Of a DNA stretch of 64,000 nucleotides, positions 31,832 through 43,871 are shown piece by piece. This DNA is from Lojkania enalia (Eukaryota > Ascomycota > Dothideomycetes > Pleosporales), in NCBI GenBank assembly GCA_010094045.1, contig ML986593.1:331423-395422 (forward strand), written 5' to 3'. A program made the translations under genes and the position numbers. Positions within the stretch are counted from its first letter, which is position 1. Every line of letters starts with the position of its first letter. The notes beneath the pieces are model-generated. The model saw only the letters and a program-made list of their open reading frames with translations, searched no databases and was not told the DNA's origin.

Positions 31832-33714
31832 ATGAGAACCGCCATCGCCCTCGTTCTTGTGGCCTTTTCTCTTTTATCAAGCATTCAAGCACGGAATAGC
31901 CCCCAGCTTTTGGAAGACGCCATAAAATACCTTCCGACATGCGCAGTAAGTCGCGCTCGACTCCAATAAAGTTGAAACTGAATATGTGATAGCTCAGTTG
32001 CATGACAACGGTAATATCAAATTCTTCATGCCCCATGACAGATGGCCTCTGCATAATTCAGAACGAAGAGCTGAATGAGCAAATGGCAAAGTGCATCAAG
32101 GCTACATGCACCATTCGGGAATCTCTAAGTATATGCTTCGGTACTGCCATTACTCATTTAAGTACTAAGCTTGCAAGCCGCAAAAAATTTCACCGAAAGC
32201 GTATTTGACCGTTCGCAAAGAGATCGTACCAAGATGGTGTCATGGATAGGAATGTCGGGCGGAATTATCGCATTGATCGTCGTGGCCATACGTATTTGTG
32301 CGAGATTGCCATACTTCGGAGGTATTTGGGGGTGGGATGATTGGGCTATTATTGCCACAATGGTAAGACGACTATTCTACTCTCATTATGGCACATACTA
32401 AAATTGCACAGCTACCAGTTTTACCTTTTACAGGTTTTGCGGTCGTTCGTAAGCATTTCACATAGATCCCTATATGATGTACGTTAACAACGCGATAGTC
32501 GCGAATAAAGGCCTAGGAAAGGATATGTGGACAGTGCCTTTCGAGAACATCACGGACATTCTCCGGGTAAGCCAAGTCTTAAACTTTACCAGTTGTTCGA
32601 TTGCCGGGGTTTATTGATCTAAGATAGATATATTACGTCGATGAGTTATGCTATTTATGGGCCGTGGGGCTAACCAAAATCTCCATACTACTATTCTACC
32701 TACGAATTTTCCCGAACCGCTCCTTCCGACGTCTAGTCTTCGTCTGTATCACTATCTGTGGACTGTACGTTGCTGGCTTCGTCCCTGCCACTGCCTTTCA
32801 ATGCATACCAATCTCGCTAGCTTGGAAACGATGGGATGGAAATAATGAAGGAAGGTGCTTTAACTTGAACGTCGAGGGGTGGTTGGCATCCGCGTTCAAT
32901 ATACTCCTCGACATAATTGTAATATGTCTACCACTCCGGGAGCTAAGCAAGCTCGCAATGAGCCGGCGTAAGAAGGCTGGCATCATGCTCATGTTCTTGG
33001 GCGGAGGAGGGTAAGGTTCTATTGCTCTGGATTTAGAAAAGTTCTAAAGCTTGTCACAGAGTCACCGTCGTTAGTGTCATTCGCCTCGAATGGATGATTC
33101 AATTCGCGAATTCTGAAAATGTAACCTGGGACTATGCTCCCGTTGGATATTGGTCAACGTTAGAGGTTCACGTTGGTATCATCATAGCGTGTCTTCCTGC
33201 CTTGCGAGCGCTTCAACACCGCCTAATTCCCGTTCGAAAGCATGCCTCGAGCTATTACAACAATTTCTCCGGGACAAATGGGTACAATTCAAGAGGAGGA
33301 AGCCAGTTCAAGTCCTTAAAGGGATTCAAGAGGAATTCGCAAGTAACGACAGGCGCGAGTCAAGCTAGTATGATGCGAAGCGGGAATCGAACACACAGGG
33401 ACAAAGAATTTATTCAACTAAATGAATACGATTTGCGCCTTGATGATAATCCAGATGTCGAGAAAAGTAACGGTGTCGGCCGCGGGATAAATCGGACTCA
33501 GTGCGAGCGAGGTGACTCGAATAATGACACTGTAACACTTCTTAGTTCGCCAAGTCTCAACGCACCCCTTTCACTGGATAGTTCCAGCCCACCCAGGCCT
33601 CATGAAGGTATAGCTATCAAAAAGGATTATAGTGTCACTGTGGAATCGGGCCACAGCTCGTTGGATGAGAGTCCGCCCAAGTTGACCCTAAACGTAGAGA
33701 GAAGACCGAAGTGA
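31832..33714 (+). CDS. CFEM-domain, PTH11-like seven-transmembrane receptor
   Basis: Seven exons, 31832-31945, 31993-32128, 32178-32362, 32412-32448, 32499-32566, 32628-33010 and 33060-33714, give 525 residues. Residues 1-20 are a signal peptide (MRTAIALVLVAFSLLSSIQA). A CFEM domain follows to about residue 85, with TCALSC, SNSSC, TDGLC, AKC and KATC. Then comes a membrane region of about seven helices, including GIIALIVVAIRI, the GIWGWDDWAI element between helices typical of this family, TKISILLFYLRIF and NILLDIIVICLPL. The tail from about residue 345 is long, polar and Ser-rich, so cytoplasmic. Relatives include the PTH11 surface-sensing receptor of rice-blast fungus; the ligand is unknown. 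Only six of the eight CFEM cysteines are present: the cysteine normally two residues after TDxxC is isoleucine, so the haem/iron-type disulphide pattern is altered. Confidence 0.87.
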
Positions 33715-35591
33715 TATCGGCAAGCGTCTGGAATGGCTAAGCTTGTGCTTGAAAAGTGGGCCTGGATATTTCCAAATTGATAGAGTTGGAGGAACCTTTA
33801 AGATCATTCGGCTTGCTCTATACCATTTCCTTTGTTTCTAGAATGTTGCGGGAGGATGATATTTGACCAGGCGAGATAGAATGCTTCCGTCCTCACGGAT
33901 ACCCAACCCCGCAGGTTCCTAGTCAACCTGACTAGCAAGGTTGTTCTTCGATTTTGACCACGTCATTCCTCCTTCATAAAACTTTTGCGGGAAATAGGCC
34001 AGTCAACCTAACTCGGCCGTATGCGACAGATACCCCTTGATATTTCGTGGTAGTTTTGAGCGTCTCGGAATGGCGGATAGGCGTTCTGAAGAATTAAACT
34101 CATATCGTAAATTCGGACTGATATATAATTAGTACTTGTCTTGTTGAAGTAGCTACAATTTGCGGTGCTGAAACCGGATACGTGCTGTAGTGCCTACTAA
34201 AGGTTCTTTGCACACGGTTTTATATAGGAAACCATGTGGGCACCTAGCCCATCTTGCATATGAGATCGCAAAATTGACCTCAAGATAACGAGTAAGATAT
34301 GAAATTCATCAAGATAGACTCGCAAAACTAGAATTATTTCGTGGTTTTCAACACCTTGATATAGCATATGTGATAGGGATCTGGCGAGTCCGCCGAGTAC
34401 GATTTCCTACTACTATACGGCAGCAAGTTATCCGGTTGCAGGTTGTATCGGATACCGTCGCACGATATCAAATCGCGCCGGATATCAGTTGATATATCCT
34501 TCTTTCTATGTACATAAATATGGCCTGCTAGCCATCCTCAATCGATTCAGTTCAGTTCCTCATCTCCCTCCCTGAGACAAGATTCGCCTCTCACCACAGC
34601 ATAATTACGCGATCACCTTTTCACTCACGCTACTAACGGTTGTGAACTCCACAGAGGATTAATGCAGTACTTTAATGGCTTTGGCTGATCCAATAAATAT
34701 CTTCACACTTTAGTCGTTATAAGTGGTAAGTGACAGCTGTTTAACTTTGAACTCTGCGTACATTTCCCAAACAGAGTCAGCAATTTGTTGATCAAAAATC
34801 CCGGCTTTGACAGGCTGTAAGGTCGCTGAATATTGCATGAAAGAATTATGAATAAGTGCATTAGAACGACACAGCTCGGATTGGTAAGGGCATGTTTGAG
34901 AGTGGGTTGCGAGGGGAAGACCTTAAGGTGTCACCGAGTACCTAGCCATAAGCCGTATCTATAGTGTAGCTCCGCAGGAACCTCTAATTATACTTTGTTA
35001 ATGTTAGCCGTACAAGTCACTCAATGGTTATTTTTCGGTGCATGAGCATAACACGTTGCGAGTCAGAGGGAACACCTATTCTTCAACCACTCGATCATGG
35101 AAATAGGAACTCGGGCCTAACAGAATTAGATGTTAATCGGTACATAAATAGAGTAACATGTCTCTGTTATGGCCTAGCAGCTCGAACATCGTCGAATCAT
35201 TACTTGGAGGGCTTTTTCGGCAGCCCCTTGGCTGCAGATTGAACATTCGAGGTAATTAAGCTCGTTGCTAGACTTATCCTTACAACTAGCAGACACAATA
35301 TCTTAATAATGTAGGCAACGTCCAGCGCTTATCATTACAGCCTTTGTTACTGCGCTTACAGTAGAACTATCAAATCGATTTTAGCAGCCAGTGCACGTTA
35401 TATTTCCTCCGGAGATTAGTCTATCGTCATCATATCTATTCCACTCGGATACAGCATGTCCCACGAAACCACTGAGTCATTCCTTCACTTCTCAAAATGC
35501 CGAACAGTTTAATTGGTGAGTAATATCTGTCAAATACCCCGTATGATCGTTCTACAGTCTGCCAGCAGATCGGCCTTTCCTTCTGATAGGC
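33715..35591. other. intergenic with a solo LTR
   Basis: Apart from the LTR at 34369-34598 I see no gene. A plus frame at 35024-35242 is unrecognised. Confidence 0.5.
34369..34598 (-). mobile_element. solo LTR, copy 2, with perfect 5-bp target-site duplication
   Basis: This 230-bp sequence reads TGTGATAGGG...CTCTCACCACA on the plus strand, so it is inverted relative to copies 1 and 3. It is flanked on both sides by GCATA (34364-34368 and 34599-34603). TG...CA ends plus a 5-bp duplication are diagnostic of retrotransposon integration followed by LTR-LTR recombination. Confidence 0.88.
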
Positions 35592-36995
35592 ATCCAGCAC
35601 GAGTTCCAGCCAATGCCAGCGGAAGAAGAGGCTAGGAGAATTTTGAGCCCCAAGGCCGTGAAAGATGCTTTCAATAATGCTAGAAATCCTACAAAGAGTG
35701 CGCATAAGAGAAGGATGGACTAGGCTCATTATTAGAACACTCTAATATTTTCCGTGGGTATGGTATCACATTAGTGGACAGATTAGATATCCTGTTCATT
35801 ATGGAGATGGATGGCGAATTTGAGGAGGCTGTTGTAGCAACAGTAGACATCAATTTTAGTCCCAATAACGCAAGAGATATTAGTATGTTCGAGACGATTA
35901 CAAGGTCACAAGTTTGTTTACAAAAAGCGGTTGAGCTTGTAGACATAGCATAAGCGTCGTTCGATACGCATAATAGGATATCTGTAGCGAAGCGGGATCC
36001 CCAGAGAGCTGCTATCGGCGAAGGATGGAGTCTGTCCAACTCTGCTATTATTATTGAGATGGCTTCGGTAAGTGCATAGTTCACAAAATGCCACAGCTTA
36101 CCAGAGATATGCCTTACTTCGATACGATATCACGCATCACGAACCTGTCGGCTGTGCAGCAAGGGGGATGAAGTTACCTGGCATGTGTCCTATTGGCGTT
36201 GACGTCCGCACACCAAATTTGATTCAAGATTCCTGCTTAGCCTGGGGGCCGTTGCCGACTTTGCATTCGAGTATCTTCCAAAGTCCTACCAACTACTCCT
36301 CGGAGCGGGAGCGGCAGCTATGCAGTACCATAAGATGTATGAATGGGCAATGGATATATTAATCAGATACACTATATTCCTACTCAAGATTGAGAGCAAG
36401 GCGGATATACTAGTCACAGCCGGCGTTCGAAAAGGCCATCCTCTACGGAGACATTGGAGTGCAGCACTTAGCCCGCCCCGCAAGTAGCATGCCCGGCCCA
36501 GGTGCCAAGCTTGTGCAGAACGGTACACATGTCGGGATTGGTCGCAAACCGGGAGACGGTTGTGCATGGATATACAGACCGGCACCGGTACGTATCATGC
36601 TTGAATACTTCTTTACCAGCATGCCCATCACTCGAATAATGCGACTTTGACAACAAACCAGGACAGGCTCTATTCAATTCCATTAGAGATGAGCCATAAA
36701 TTATTCTGCTGGGAGCAATTGAGAATATTTTCTACCTGTACCGTATTACTGGGGAGATGTACTGGGATAATGCTTGGGATATGTTCTAAGCGATTGAGAG
36801 GAACGGACGCAATTCCCTAGTGCAGCACTCCAAGACGTCACTAACATTCACCTAAGTTAATTTGACAGCAATGAGGGCTTCTGGATGGTAGAAATGGTGA
36901 AGTATTTCTACCTTATATTTAGTACAGCGGATCTTGTTAGCTTAAAAGATTCTGAGCTCAACACTAAAGCACATTCGCCTCAGCTGCCTAAATAG
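35592..36995 (+). pseudogene. relic of a glycoside hydrolase family 47 (class I alpha-mannosidase)
   Basis: Fragments of a GH47 enzyme appear in correct order but in shifting frames. They are IQHEFQPMPAEEEARR (35592), LVDRLDILFIMEMDGEFEEA (about 35775), LQKAVELVDIA then ASFDTHNRISVAKRDPQRAA (about 35920-36010), KLPGMCPIGVDVRTP (about 36170) and FEYLPKSYQLLLGAGAA...MYEWAMDILIRYT (about 36260-36375). Next come GDIGVQHLA...VQNGTHVGIGRKPGDGCAW (about 36448-36570), AIENIFYLYRITG...WDNAWDMF (about 36716-36790) and EGFWMVEMVKYFYLIFSTAD to a stop at 36995. Intact relatives trim mannose from N-glycans in the ER/Golgi or outside the cell. Stops and at least four frame changes make this non-functional. 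The N-terminal anchor region is not recognisable. Confidence 0.8.
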
Positions 36996-37239
36996 AGGCA
37001 TTCAAAGCGCTGTATATGCAAGCTTTTATTGTTTAATAGGCGAAAATTACGGCACAGTATAAGGTTTCACATAGTTCTGCACATATTACGCCATAATATT
37101 TTCTATCTGTGCACGTCATTCTCTTCACCCCTCAGCACAAAATAGCTGTCCAACACTTCGGATTTAAATCAATTAGCAAGACTGAGCCTGTTTAAACGCA
37201 CTCGGCATAATTTTATCCTTCACATTTTCTCCGCCACTT

Positions 37240-38796
37240 TTAAGCAGTCCTCCAACCCCGGTGATACTCGGGATGTGCACACCATTTTATTCCTACTTTC
37301 TCTAGTCCCTTAAGAAACTCATTATGCTCCGTAGTATCTTCAAGATTACTCATACGCCCTCCCGGATTTGCTCTTCTATTCTTATTCTTCCCTAGATATT
37401 GTCTCTCCTCTTCTAATGTTAAACAATCTAATTCCAACATAGCGGTGCCACCCTCTTCCCGCTCGAAACCATGCTTCGCTTCACCACGATCTTTCCAAGT
37501 CCTTATTTCCCTTAGCATCGGTGTCTTCCCTCCATGATGACGCTGCAACATCTCAATCCACTTATACAAATCCGGATCTCTATCAATTATCTCCAATTTC
37601 TCGATACGCGGTGGAAGCTCGCACATTACTAAACCGTCTACATAAAAGAACATTTCTTGTGGTGCACAAAGTCTGTGAAGGCCCGGAAGATGCTGAAAGG
37701 TTTCTGCGGGACGGAGTTTGCGCAAGAACCGGAGCTCTGTGTCCCATAGCGGCGAGCGAGTGACCATATTGCTAGTATCGATGACAAGGGTTTCGAGCGT
37801 CTCGTGTTGGATTATGTTTGCTAGGAATGTGTAGCAGCCCCGGTTGTTGGGTGGAGTTAATCTATAAGCTTCCTCCCGTGTGATCTCGATGAATAGGTGC
37901 TGGAGCTTTGGCAAGTGCCTCAGTAGATCCTTGAAATAGGCGTATATGCGGTGGGGCGCTCCGATGCGCCCTGGGAAGAGAACGTCTATGTCGACACCGA
38001 CTCTCAACGTCTTGAAAGCAGGCAGAGGATAAGTCGAATGAGATGGGATACTGATAACGCTCGGTATGATGCCGAAGCAGTAATTTTGTAAGTGGAATTT
38101 GAGAGTTTGGAGGCTGGGAAGGCTGATGATGACCCACGGAATGAGAACATTTGAGGTAAAAGACTTGAGCCTGGAAAACCCCGGGATATGGTCTAATTGG
38201 CGTATCGGGCTGCCAAAATATTCAGCCGGATCTATGTGTGGAGCAGTATGCAGCCTTGGGAAAATGTAATTCCCCAAATCGCTTTTCGAAATGGTTGGTG
38301 CGATGGTTAGTGATTCTAGATTCGGTGTAGCTGCGAGTAGCATGCCAACAAACGCAGATTGAGATTCATATCGTATCAAGTCAACGTGGCTAACATTTTG
38401 TAGCATCGTATCCGTAGCCCTCTGGGTCAAAAATTCCATAGCCGTATCTCTGATGTCCGGCCAGCCGCAGCAAGATTGAGGATGTCGTAGGCACCACTCT
38501 CTTTGAAATGGGCTATAATGCATGCCCGTTCGATCAAACCCCATAATTTGCATCTTTTTTACCCTTTCGGAAATATCGGGTCGTGAAAACAATGTACGGA
38601 AGAGTAGTCCGAGCGCTTTTCGTGTGGTTGGATCATCGTTAGGGTTTTTTAGACTGGGTCGTCGATAAAGGACATCCTGTCCGACCACTTGGAATTTTCG
38701 TGATACGAAACATAGACAAAAGACGTCTCCCTGACCTAGGAGATTCACTATCGCAAGCAGCAATTCGTTGGGGATATCGTTGAGGACGGCCATCAC
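37240..38796 (-). CDS. F-box protein
   Basis: This intronless 518-residue protein starts at the ATG at 38796. Residues about 5-50 are an F-box (LNDIPNELLLAIVNLLGQGD...LCFVSRKF...VLYRRPSL) that would bind Skp1 in an SCF ubiquitin ligase. The remainder is leucine-rich with LESL/LKSF/LQTL-like spacing, suggesting irregular LRR-like helices for substrate binding, as in many fungal F-box proteins. The substrate is unknown. The tail after about residue 450 is charged and ends in WRTA. Confidence 0.85.
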   Translation of the reverse strand: MMAVLNDIPNELLLAIVNLLGQGDVFCLCFVSRKFQVVGQDVLYRRPSLKNPNDDPTTRKALGLLFRTLFSRPDISERVKKMQIMGFDRTGMHYSPFQREWCLRHPQSCCGWPDIRDTAMEFLTQRATDTMLQNVSHVDLIRYESQSAFVGMLLAATPNLESLTIAPTISKSDLGNYIFPRLHTAPHIDPAEYFGSPIRQLDHIPGFSRLKSFTSNVLIPWVIISLPSLQTLKFHLQNYCFGIIPSVISIPSHSTYPLPAFKTLRVGVDIDVLFPGRIGAPHRIYAYFKDLLRHLPKLQHLFIEITREEAYRLTPPNNRGCYTFLANIIQHETLETLVIDTSNMVTRSPLWDTELRFLRKLRPAETFQHLPGLHRLCAPQEMFFYVDGLVMCELPPRIEKLEIIDRDPDLYKWIEMLQRHHGGKTPMLREIRTWKDRGEAKHGFEREEGGTAMLELDCLTLEEERQYLGKNKNRRANPGGRMSNLEDTTEHNEFLKGLEKVGIKWCAHPEYHRGWRTA

Positions 38797-39562
38797 AGTA
38801 TTTTTCTATGTGTGGGCTAATCAATGGTCAAGTGTTTCATTGCCTTTGATCGAGATATTGTATTTGGTATGGATAAGGATTTGATAGGTGGAGCATATAA
38901 ACCACAATGGTGAAAAATATTCCAACAAAAGATTAGAAGCCACGCCCGGCAACCATGGATATGCCTGGACTATGCCTTGGTACCAAAAACCCTTTACCTA
39001 GATCCGAAACTATATGAAAGGTTTCTACCTCGTAACACCACTGGAATAGGCCATATTGGCCTGTAGGGGTAAGTTTTCAAAATTCTCCGATTAGTACAGG
39101 GCTTACCCATGGTGGAGTTCGATCTACCTATTGGTCTATTAACTTGTTGAGCCTACCGGAAGCCAATCATGTGCTCTACTTACCTTGGGCTACGATAGGT
39201 CGACAAGGTAGTGAGTTATCGAAGCTTACCCTGTCCACTAAGTAAATCCCATTGTCTATGTAACATAAAGTGGAAAACATTCGAGGAAATGTCTGTCTTT
39301 TTAATTTTGAAATTAACCCTTTCACTTTTCATAATTTACTAGTTTACATTTAAAATCACACCCCATTCTTCCGAATGCTAATAAAAACTCTAACCACGGT
39401 ACCGAGCAACAAAAGTTTAATTATCCAATAATAACTAAAAAGGGTATCCCAAAAGCAATGTACACCACCCAATGTATCACCAACATCTCGCTACCCAAAG
39501 CCTAGTATTCTCAAATCACCCTGTAATGCATCTACCCATCTCCGTCATCGTTAAACCCAACC
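38797..39562. other. intergenic, no supported gene
   Basis: It holds the F-box gene promoter and the 3' region of the Sfi1 gene. AT-rich; nothing else seen. Confidence 0.6.
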
Positions 39563-42500
39563 CTATTTCTCCCTCTCCCTCCCCTCCACCACACTACCAC
39601 GTCCAACATTCCTTCTAAATCCACCTTCTCTCAATCTCCGCTCAAAACTACTCACACCTCCTCCCCTTGTCGCTACAGCCACACCCAAGCCACCTTGTGT
39701 AGGTGGTGCGCTCATTACTCCGACCGTTCTGTCAAAGCCCACCCTCTTCTCCGGACTTGCTTGTAGTTCAGGTCGCTTAGATCTCGCCACACTGCGCTTG
39801 CTCGGCGTTTTAAGATACCCTGCTCTTGGCATAGGCGTCGAGGTCCAGAACGCTGATTCTTCTACTTGCTCCAGGTCCGGTAGTTCCTGAATAGGCGGGG
39901 GTCTAGTTGATGAGAACAAGGGTGGGGGTTGCGTGTGCGGGCGATGTGGAAGTGATGTGCGAATTGGAGGATGGGCTTGAAATGAGCTTTGAGGAACAGG
40001 AGGCAGATTTTGTTGTTGTTGAGAAGAAAGAGAAAAAGAGAGATCCAAGTTCGTCGGCGATGTGAGGCCGAGACCGGCTTCGTCGAAAGCGGTCCAATTC
40101 TCTAGTCTCCGCGTCACATCGCCCGGTTTCTCGGGCGATATCTCACCCCATTCATCACACCGGTTTCCACCGCTACTCTCATTATCATCATCTCTCCCTC
40201 GTCGTCGTGAACTAGGCGTTGGACTTCCAGGTCTTTGGGCAATTCGATCAATCGTTTGGTCGAACCAGAACCTAATCATAGCCCTGACATGTTTCTCGAA
40301 GTTGCGATGTTTGAGTGCAAGTGCGTCTTCATCTCTTCGCCTGACATTCCAAAGCTTCCATCCCAATTTCTTGAGGCTCGAACTCGCAACAATCTCAATG
40401 GATTCTTGGCGGAGAGCTGTAGCTTGGGCTTCTATTGCTTGCAGGAACTCGAGATGGTGATGCAAGGCGGCGAACGACGTTGTGGCAAGTTTGGTGGTGT
40501 GGAGTTGGCTCGCTTGTTCTGAAAGGGAAAGGAAGGAGGTCGTACTTTTATGCCAATAATTTAGGAGCAATGTTGCGGAGTTGAGCATGCGGTTCTCGAT
40601 CAGATTATTGGCTTGTTGTTCTTGGAGAGCGATTCGGTTGGCCTTTGCTTTCCAAATGCTAAACATACGGCGCACGAGACTGATCTTGATAGACCGCCTG
40701 AATTGACTATAAGTCTCGCGTCTGCGACTACGCCGCGAATGCTGTGTCATATCTCTCCAGCATTTGATAGCATTTGTGGCAAGCACGTAAAAGCGTGCAT
40801 CGCTAGCCCATGTATTGAGCCGTTGGTAGTTCCCAAGCTTCTCTAGTAATTTCCCAAAGACCCTCTGTTTGAGTTTCGGCTGATACACAGACAGCGCAAC
40901 AAATTCCTGGCCTCTCTTCTCAACGATAGCTTGTTCGATGCGCCGGAGACAGGATCGAAGTATCTGAGCACGCTTGTATTCAATGAATCTCCGCTCCGCT
41001 TCTTTAAAATTCGCACGTTGACGCCGAGCTTTCTCTGCCCAAATCGTGAATGTTGATACTTTCAATCCTCGATCATGAACTCGAATAAACAAAGACACCC
41101 TTGATGCAAGTGCCCACCTATATAGGGACTCTACGATTACACGATCATTGATCCGAGCGGCGAGGGCCTGGACACGTAGACGGTCATTCCATGCTGTCCA
41201 AAAATTGCGCATGACACGCAGACGATCAATCCTTCCCGCCCGGCAAGAGAGCTGAGTATCACGTCGCCATGCCTGGAAAGAAGAGTAGAGAATGCGGTTA
41301 TCACTCCTTGCTTTGAATTGGAATAGCAAAGGGGCTAATGCAACTTGCTTGCGGATGGTGGAGAAAGCTGAAGACAGAAGCGCTTGTTGTCTGAACTCCT
41401 GTGCCTGAGTATTGGATGACTGTACAGAAGCTAGCTTCTGCCTTAATACTCCAAGAGTCTTTCCAATAACTGTATGGGCCCGTTTATCGGAAGCCCATTT
41501 TTCCCTCTCTTTCAACAACCCAACTATCTCAATCCAACGCTCCACTATATTTCTCTTTAGGCGAATGGTGTTCCAGACTGGCGCTCTATGGTCACAGAAA
41601 GTCCAAAACCATCTCCAATATATCTTGAACACCAAATTCTCGCTGTAGAGAGCAACGGCCACGTCGTTGTCTTCTAGAATTACTGTAGTACGCCGCCTCC
41701 AGGTGTTTAGAAATTTGGCAAGGATGAAGTGCTGTATCTTGAGTTCGTTGACAGCGGTGATGTCGCGCCATGCATTAAAGTACTTTGTTCGGAGAATGTG
41801 CCTCCTCGCGACGGACGTACGCTGTACCTCATCCTCGGCACTCCTCGCCCAGTGTGTGAAGGCTTTCATAAGTAAAAACAAATTTCGCGCTTTCTCAGCA
41901 CGACCTTCTAGACGGTTGAAGAACCGTTCTGTTTCCCGAACCTGGCGTTTGTTCTGGAGAGAAATACGCCAGGAATCGAGGGACGCTCTAAGAAGAATAC
42001 GACGATCGAATGCATATGCTGTGGCACCCATCTCTTCATACTTTTGGGTAGTGGTCCTTGTCCGATCTCGCCAAGTTCTCACACAACCTCTCGCAACAGC
42101 GAGCACTCGATGGTATGCAAATGTCTCGGCGTCGTCGAGCATCTGCGTATTAGAAGGCTGAATTCCGGTTCTTGGAGGCATGTATGGCTGAGAAGAACCA
42201 TAGACTGCCCCTGGAATCGGGGCATTAACCCCTGGTATCTGAATATGGGAGCGCTCAAAACTGTCCGTATGCTCACTCTCATCCCTGTTGTAGTCGCCAA
42301 ATTGGTGCGTCGTAGAATGGCCATTTCTCTGAATTCTAAGGCTCCCACGACTGGATACAGATGCGCTACGGTGCGGTCGTGATTGGATGTTGTTAGAAAC
42401 TGTCCTGCGATTGTTACCATTTATCGGATTGCGAATCGGAGGCTGTCTCAGCAAGTGAGCTCTTGCCTCTGTCTGAGACCTCGACCTTCTCTTGTTGCGT

Positions 42501-43069
42501 GCTTCTCCAGTATCCGACATTGCACCACGAGAACCTCGTCTTGCATATTTAGGCTTCTCCGATCCGGGTTCGATTCCAGGAATATTGTTCGCCGTCCTAT
42601 CAAAGAATGAGTCGAAGCTGCCTCGCCTCAACAACACTGTTCCCACTGGGTTCTGTCTTCCTGATCGTTGACTATCCAATCCAGACTTTGTAATCTCTTC
42701 AATTCCCTCCCCTTCGGGATCACACTGAACCTGGATTCCCATCTCGGCCAGCAACCTCTGGAACTTTTCCACCAGGCCCTCACCCTCCACGCCATCGTCC
42801 TGCATGCGGAACAAAAACCGAAGATAACGAGTATCCTGGGCTCGGTCAATTCCGTTTTCGGCAAGGACCTTGTCGTAGGCTTGGAAGAGGGCGCGAAATG
42901 GGAGGTCAGGCATGCTTTGCGCGTAGCGCACGATATCGTAGAGAATTTCGATGTCTATAGGAAGTGTCAAATGCTACAGGCAATGCTGCTAGGGTGTGCA
43001 GGAAAACTCTATACCATCATTACTGAGTTCCTCAATCTCGTCCTCATTCGAGCTCATGGGGGATGGCAT
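39563..43069 (-). CDS. SFI1: Sfi1-like spindle-pole-body protein (centrin-binding repeats)
   Basis: Two exons, 43069-43015 and 42954-39563, join across a 60-nt intron (GTATAG...CTATAG, branch-like TTTGACA). The frame is preserved, giving 1148 residues beginning MPSPMSSNEDEIEEL. The join reads ELSNDDIEILYDIV, which is why I prefer it to an internal non-ATG start. Residues 1-90 form the conserved N-terminal helical region. From about 300 to 900 there are many Trp-containing helices of the form FxxWRxxT, FxAWRR, LxxWA and SxWKAKA, the irregular repeats that each bind a centrin. The tail is Pro/Ser-rich. In yeast Sfi1 forms the half-bridge filament needed for spindle-pole duplication. It is head-to-head with the CX9C gene, sharing a promoter of about 330 bp. 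Confidence 0.88.
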
Positions 43070-43403
43070 TCGTATTCTCTCCCAGCTCTACACCCGCGCT
43101 TTCTCGACGGCATGAAGATCGCAGCACAACGCGTCCCAAACTCTCCAAAACCAACTAGTAATTAAGGCGCGAAGAACCGTATCACCAAGAGCGTGTCAGA
43201 GGCGTCGCAAAGTTTGGTATTAATCATTACAATAACAATCAGGTGGTGAAGAATTGAATAGGCGTTTACGGCTGACGCGCTTTGTTGTCGGCGCGGTGGT
43301 TGGCTAGGTGTGGCGCTTTAGGAAGTATGCGCCAAGAAATGTCCGTGCGCTAGTAGATGTTCGTGGATTTATCACGGAAATTAAACTTCGTCAATTCACC
43401 ACC
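43070..43403. promoter_or_regulatory. shared divergent promoter of Sfi1 and the CX9C gene
   Basis: These 334 bp separate two divergent start codons, so both promoters must lie here or overlap the genes. I see no clear TATA box, in keeping with housekeeping genes. Confidence 0.5.
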
Positions 43404-43685
43404 ATGCCGGGAAGGACACGGCCCATTGATAAGTTCGCTACAGCTGTTGCAAAATGTTCGAAGGAGGTTTGCGACTTCCCGGCGCCACTTGAAGCCTCGT
43501 GTTAATGAGAGAGCAGGGCAAAGCATATGGCCAGTGCATCACGGCTGATTACAACAATGTGTATAAGGACAAATGCTTGACGGAATTTTTGAAGCTGAAG
43601 GAATGCTACTTGGTTTGTATATCTTTAAACAAACACTTTAAATGCACACTAAGATCGATCGAAGGCTGCATACAAGAAATGGTGA
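43404..43685 (+). CDS. twin-CX9C mitochondrial microprotein (NDUFAF8-like)
   Basis: Three exons, 43404-43466, 43517-43612 and 43665-43685, encode 59 residues beginning MPGRTRPIDKFATAVAK. Splicing creates KCSKEGKAYGQC and KCLTEFLKLKEC, two CX9C motifs with exactly nine residues between the cysteines, ending AAYKKW. This is the helix-turn-helix fold imported into the mitochondrial intermembrane space by the Mia40 relay. The closest family I recall is the complex I assembly factor NDUFAF8 (C17orf89) group. Both introns start GTTTG, a less common donor. Without splicing the frame stops at residue 33 and the first CX9C is destroyed, which supports the model. It converges on the isoleucyl-tRNA synthetase gene with 186 bp between stops. 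Confidence 0.82.
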
Positions 43686-43871
43686 ACTCAATTCTGCCGC
43701 ATGGAAAGTGAGATAGACCCAGGGCAAAAGCTCATTAGCCTCCATAGGCATATATATCTCTTGTAGGAAATTGAGGTTCTCACCTTCATCCGTATCGTCA
43801 TTTAACTCTTTGCGATTCTTTGATGTCATACTATCCTTGTTTTGATCCTGTCCTAGCAACAACTATCTGGT

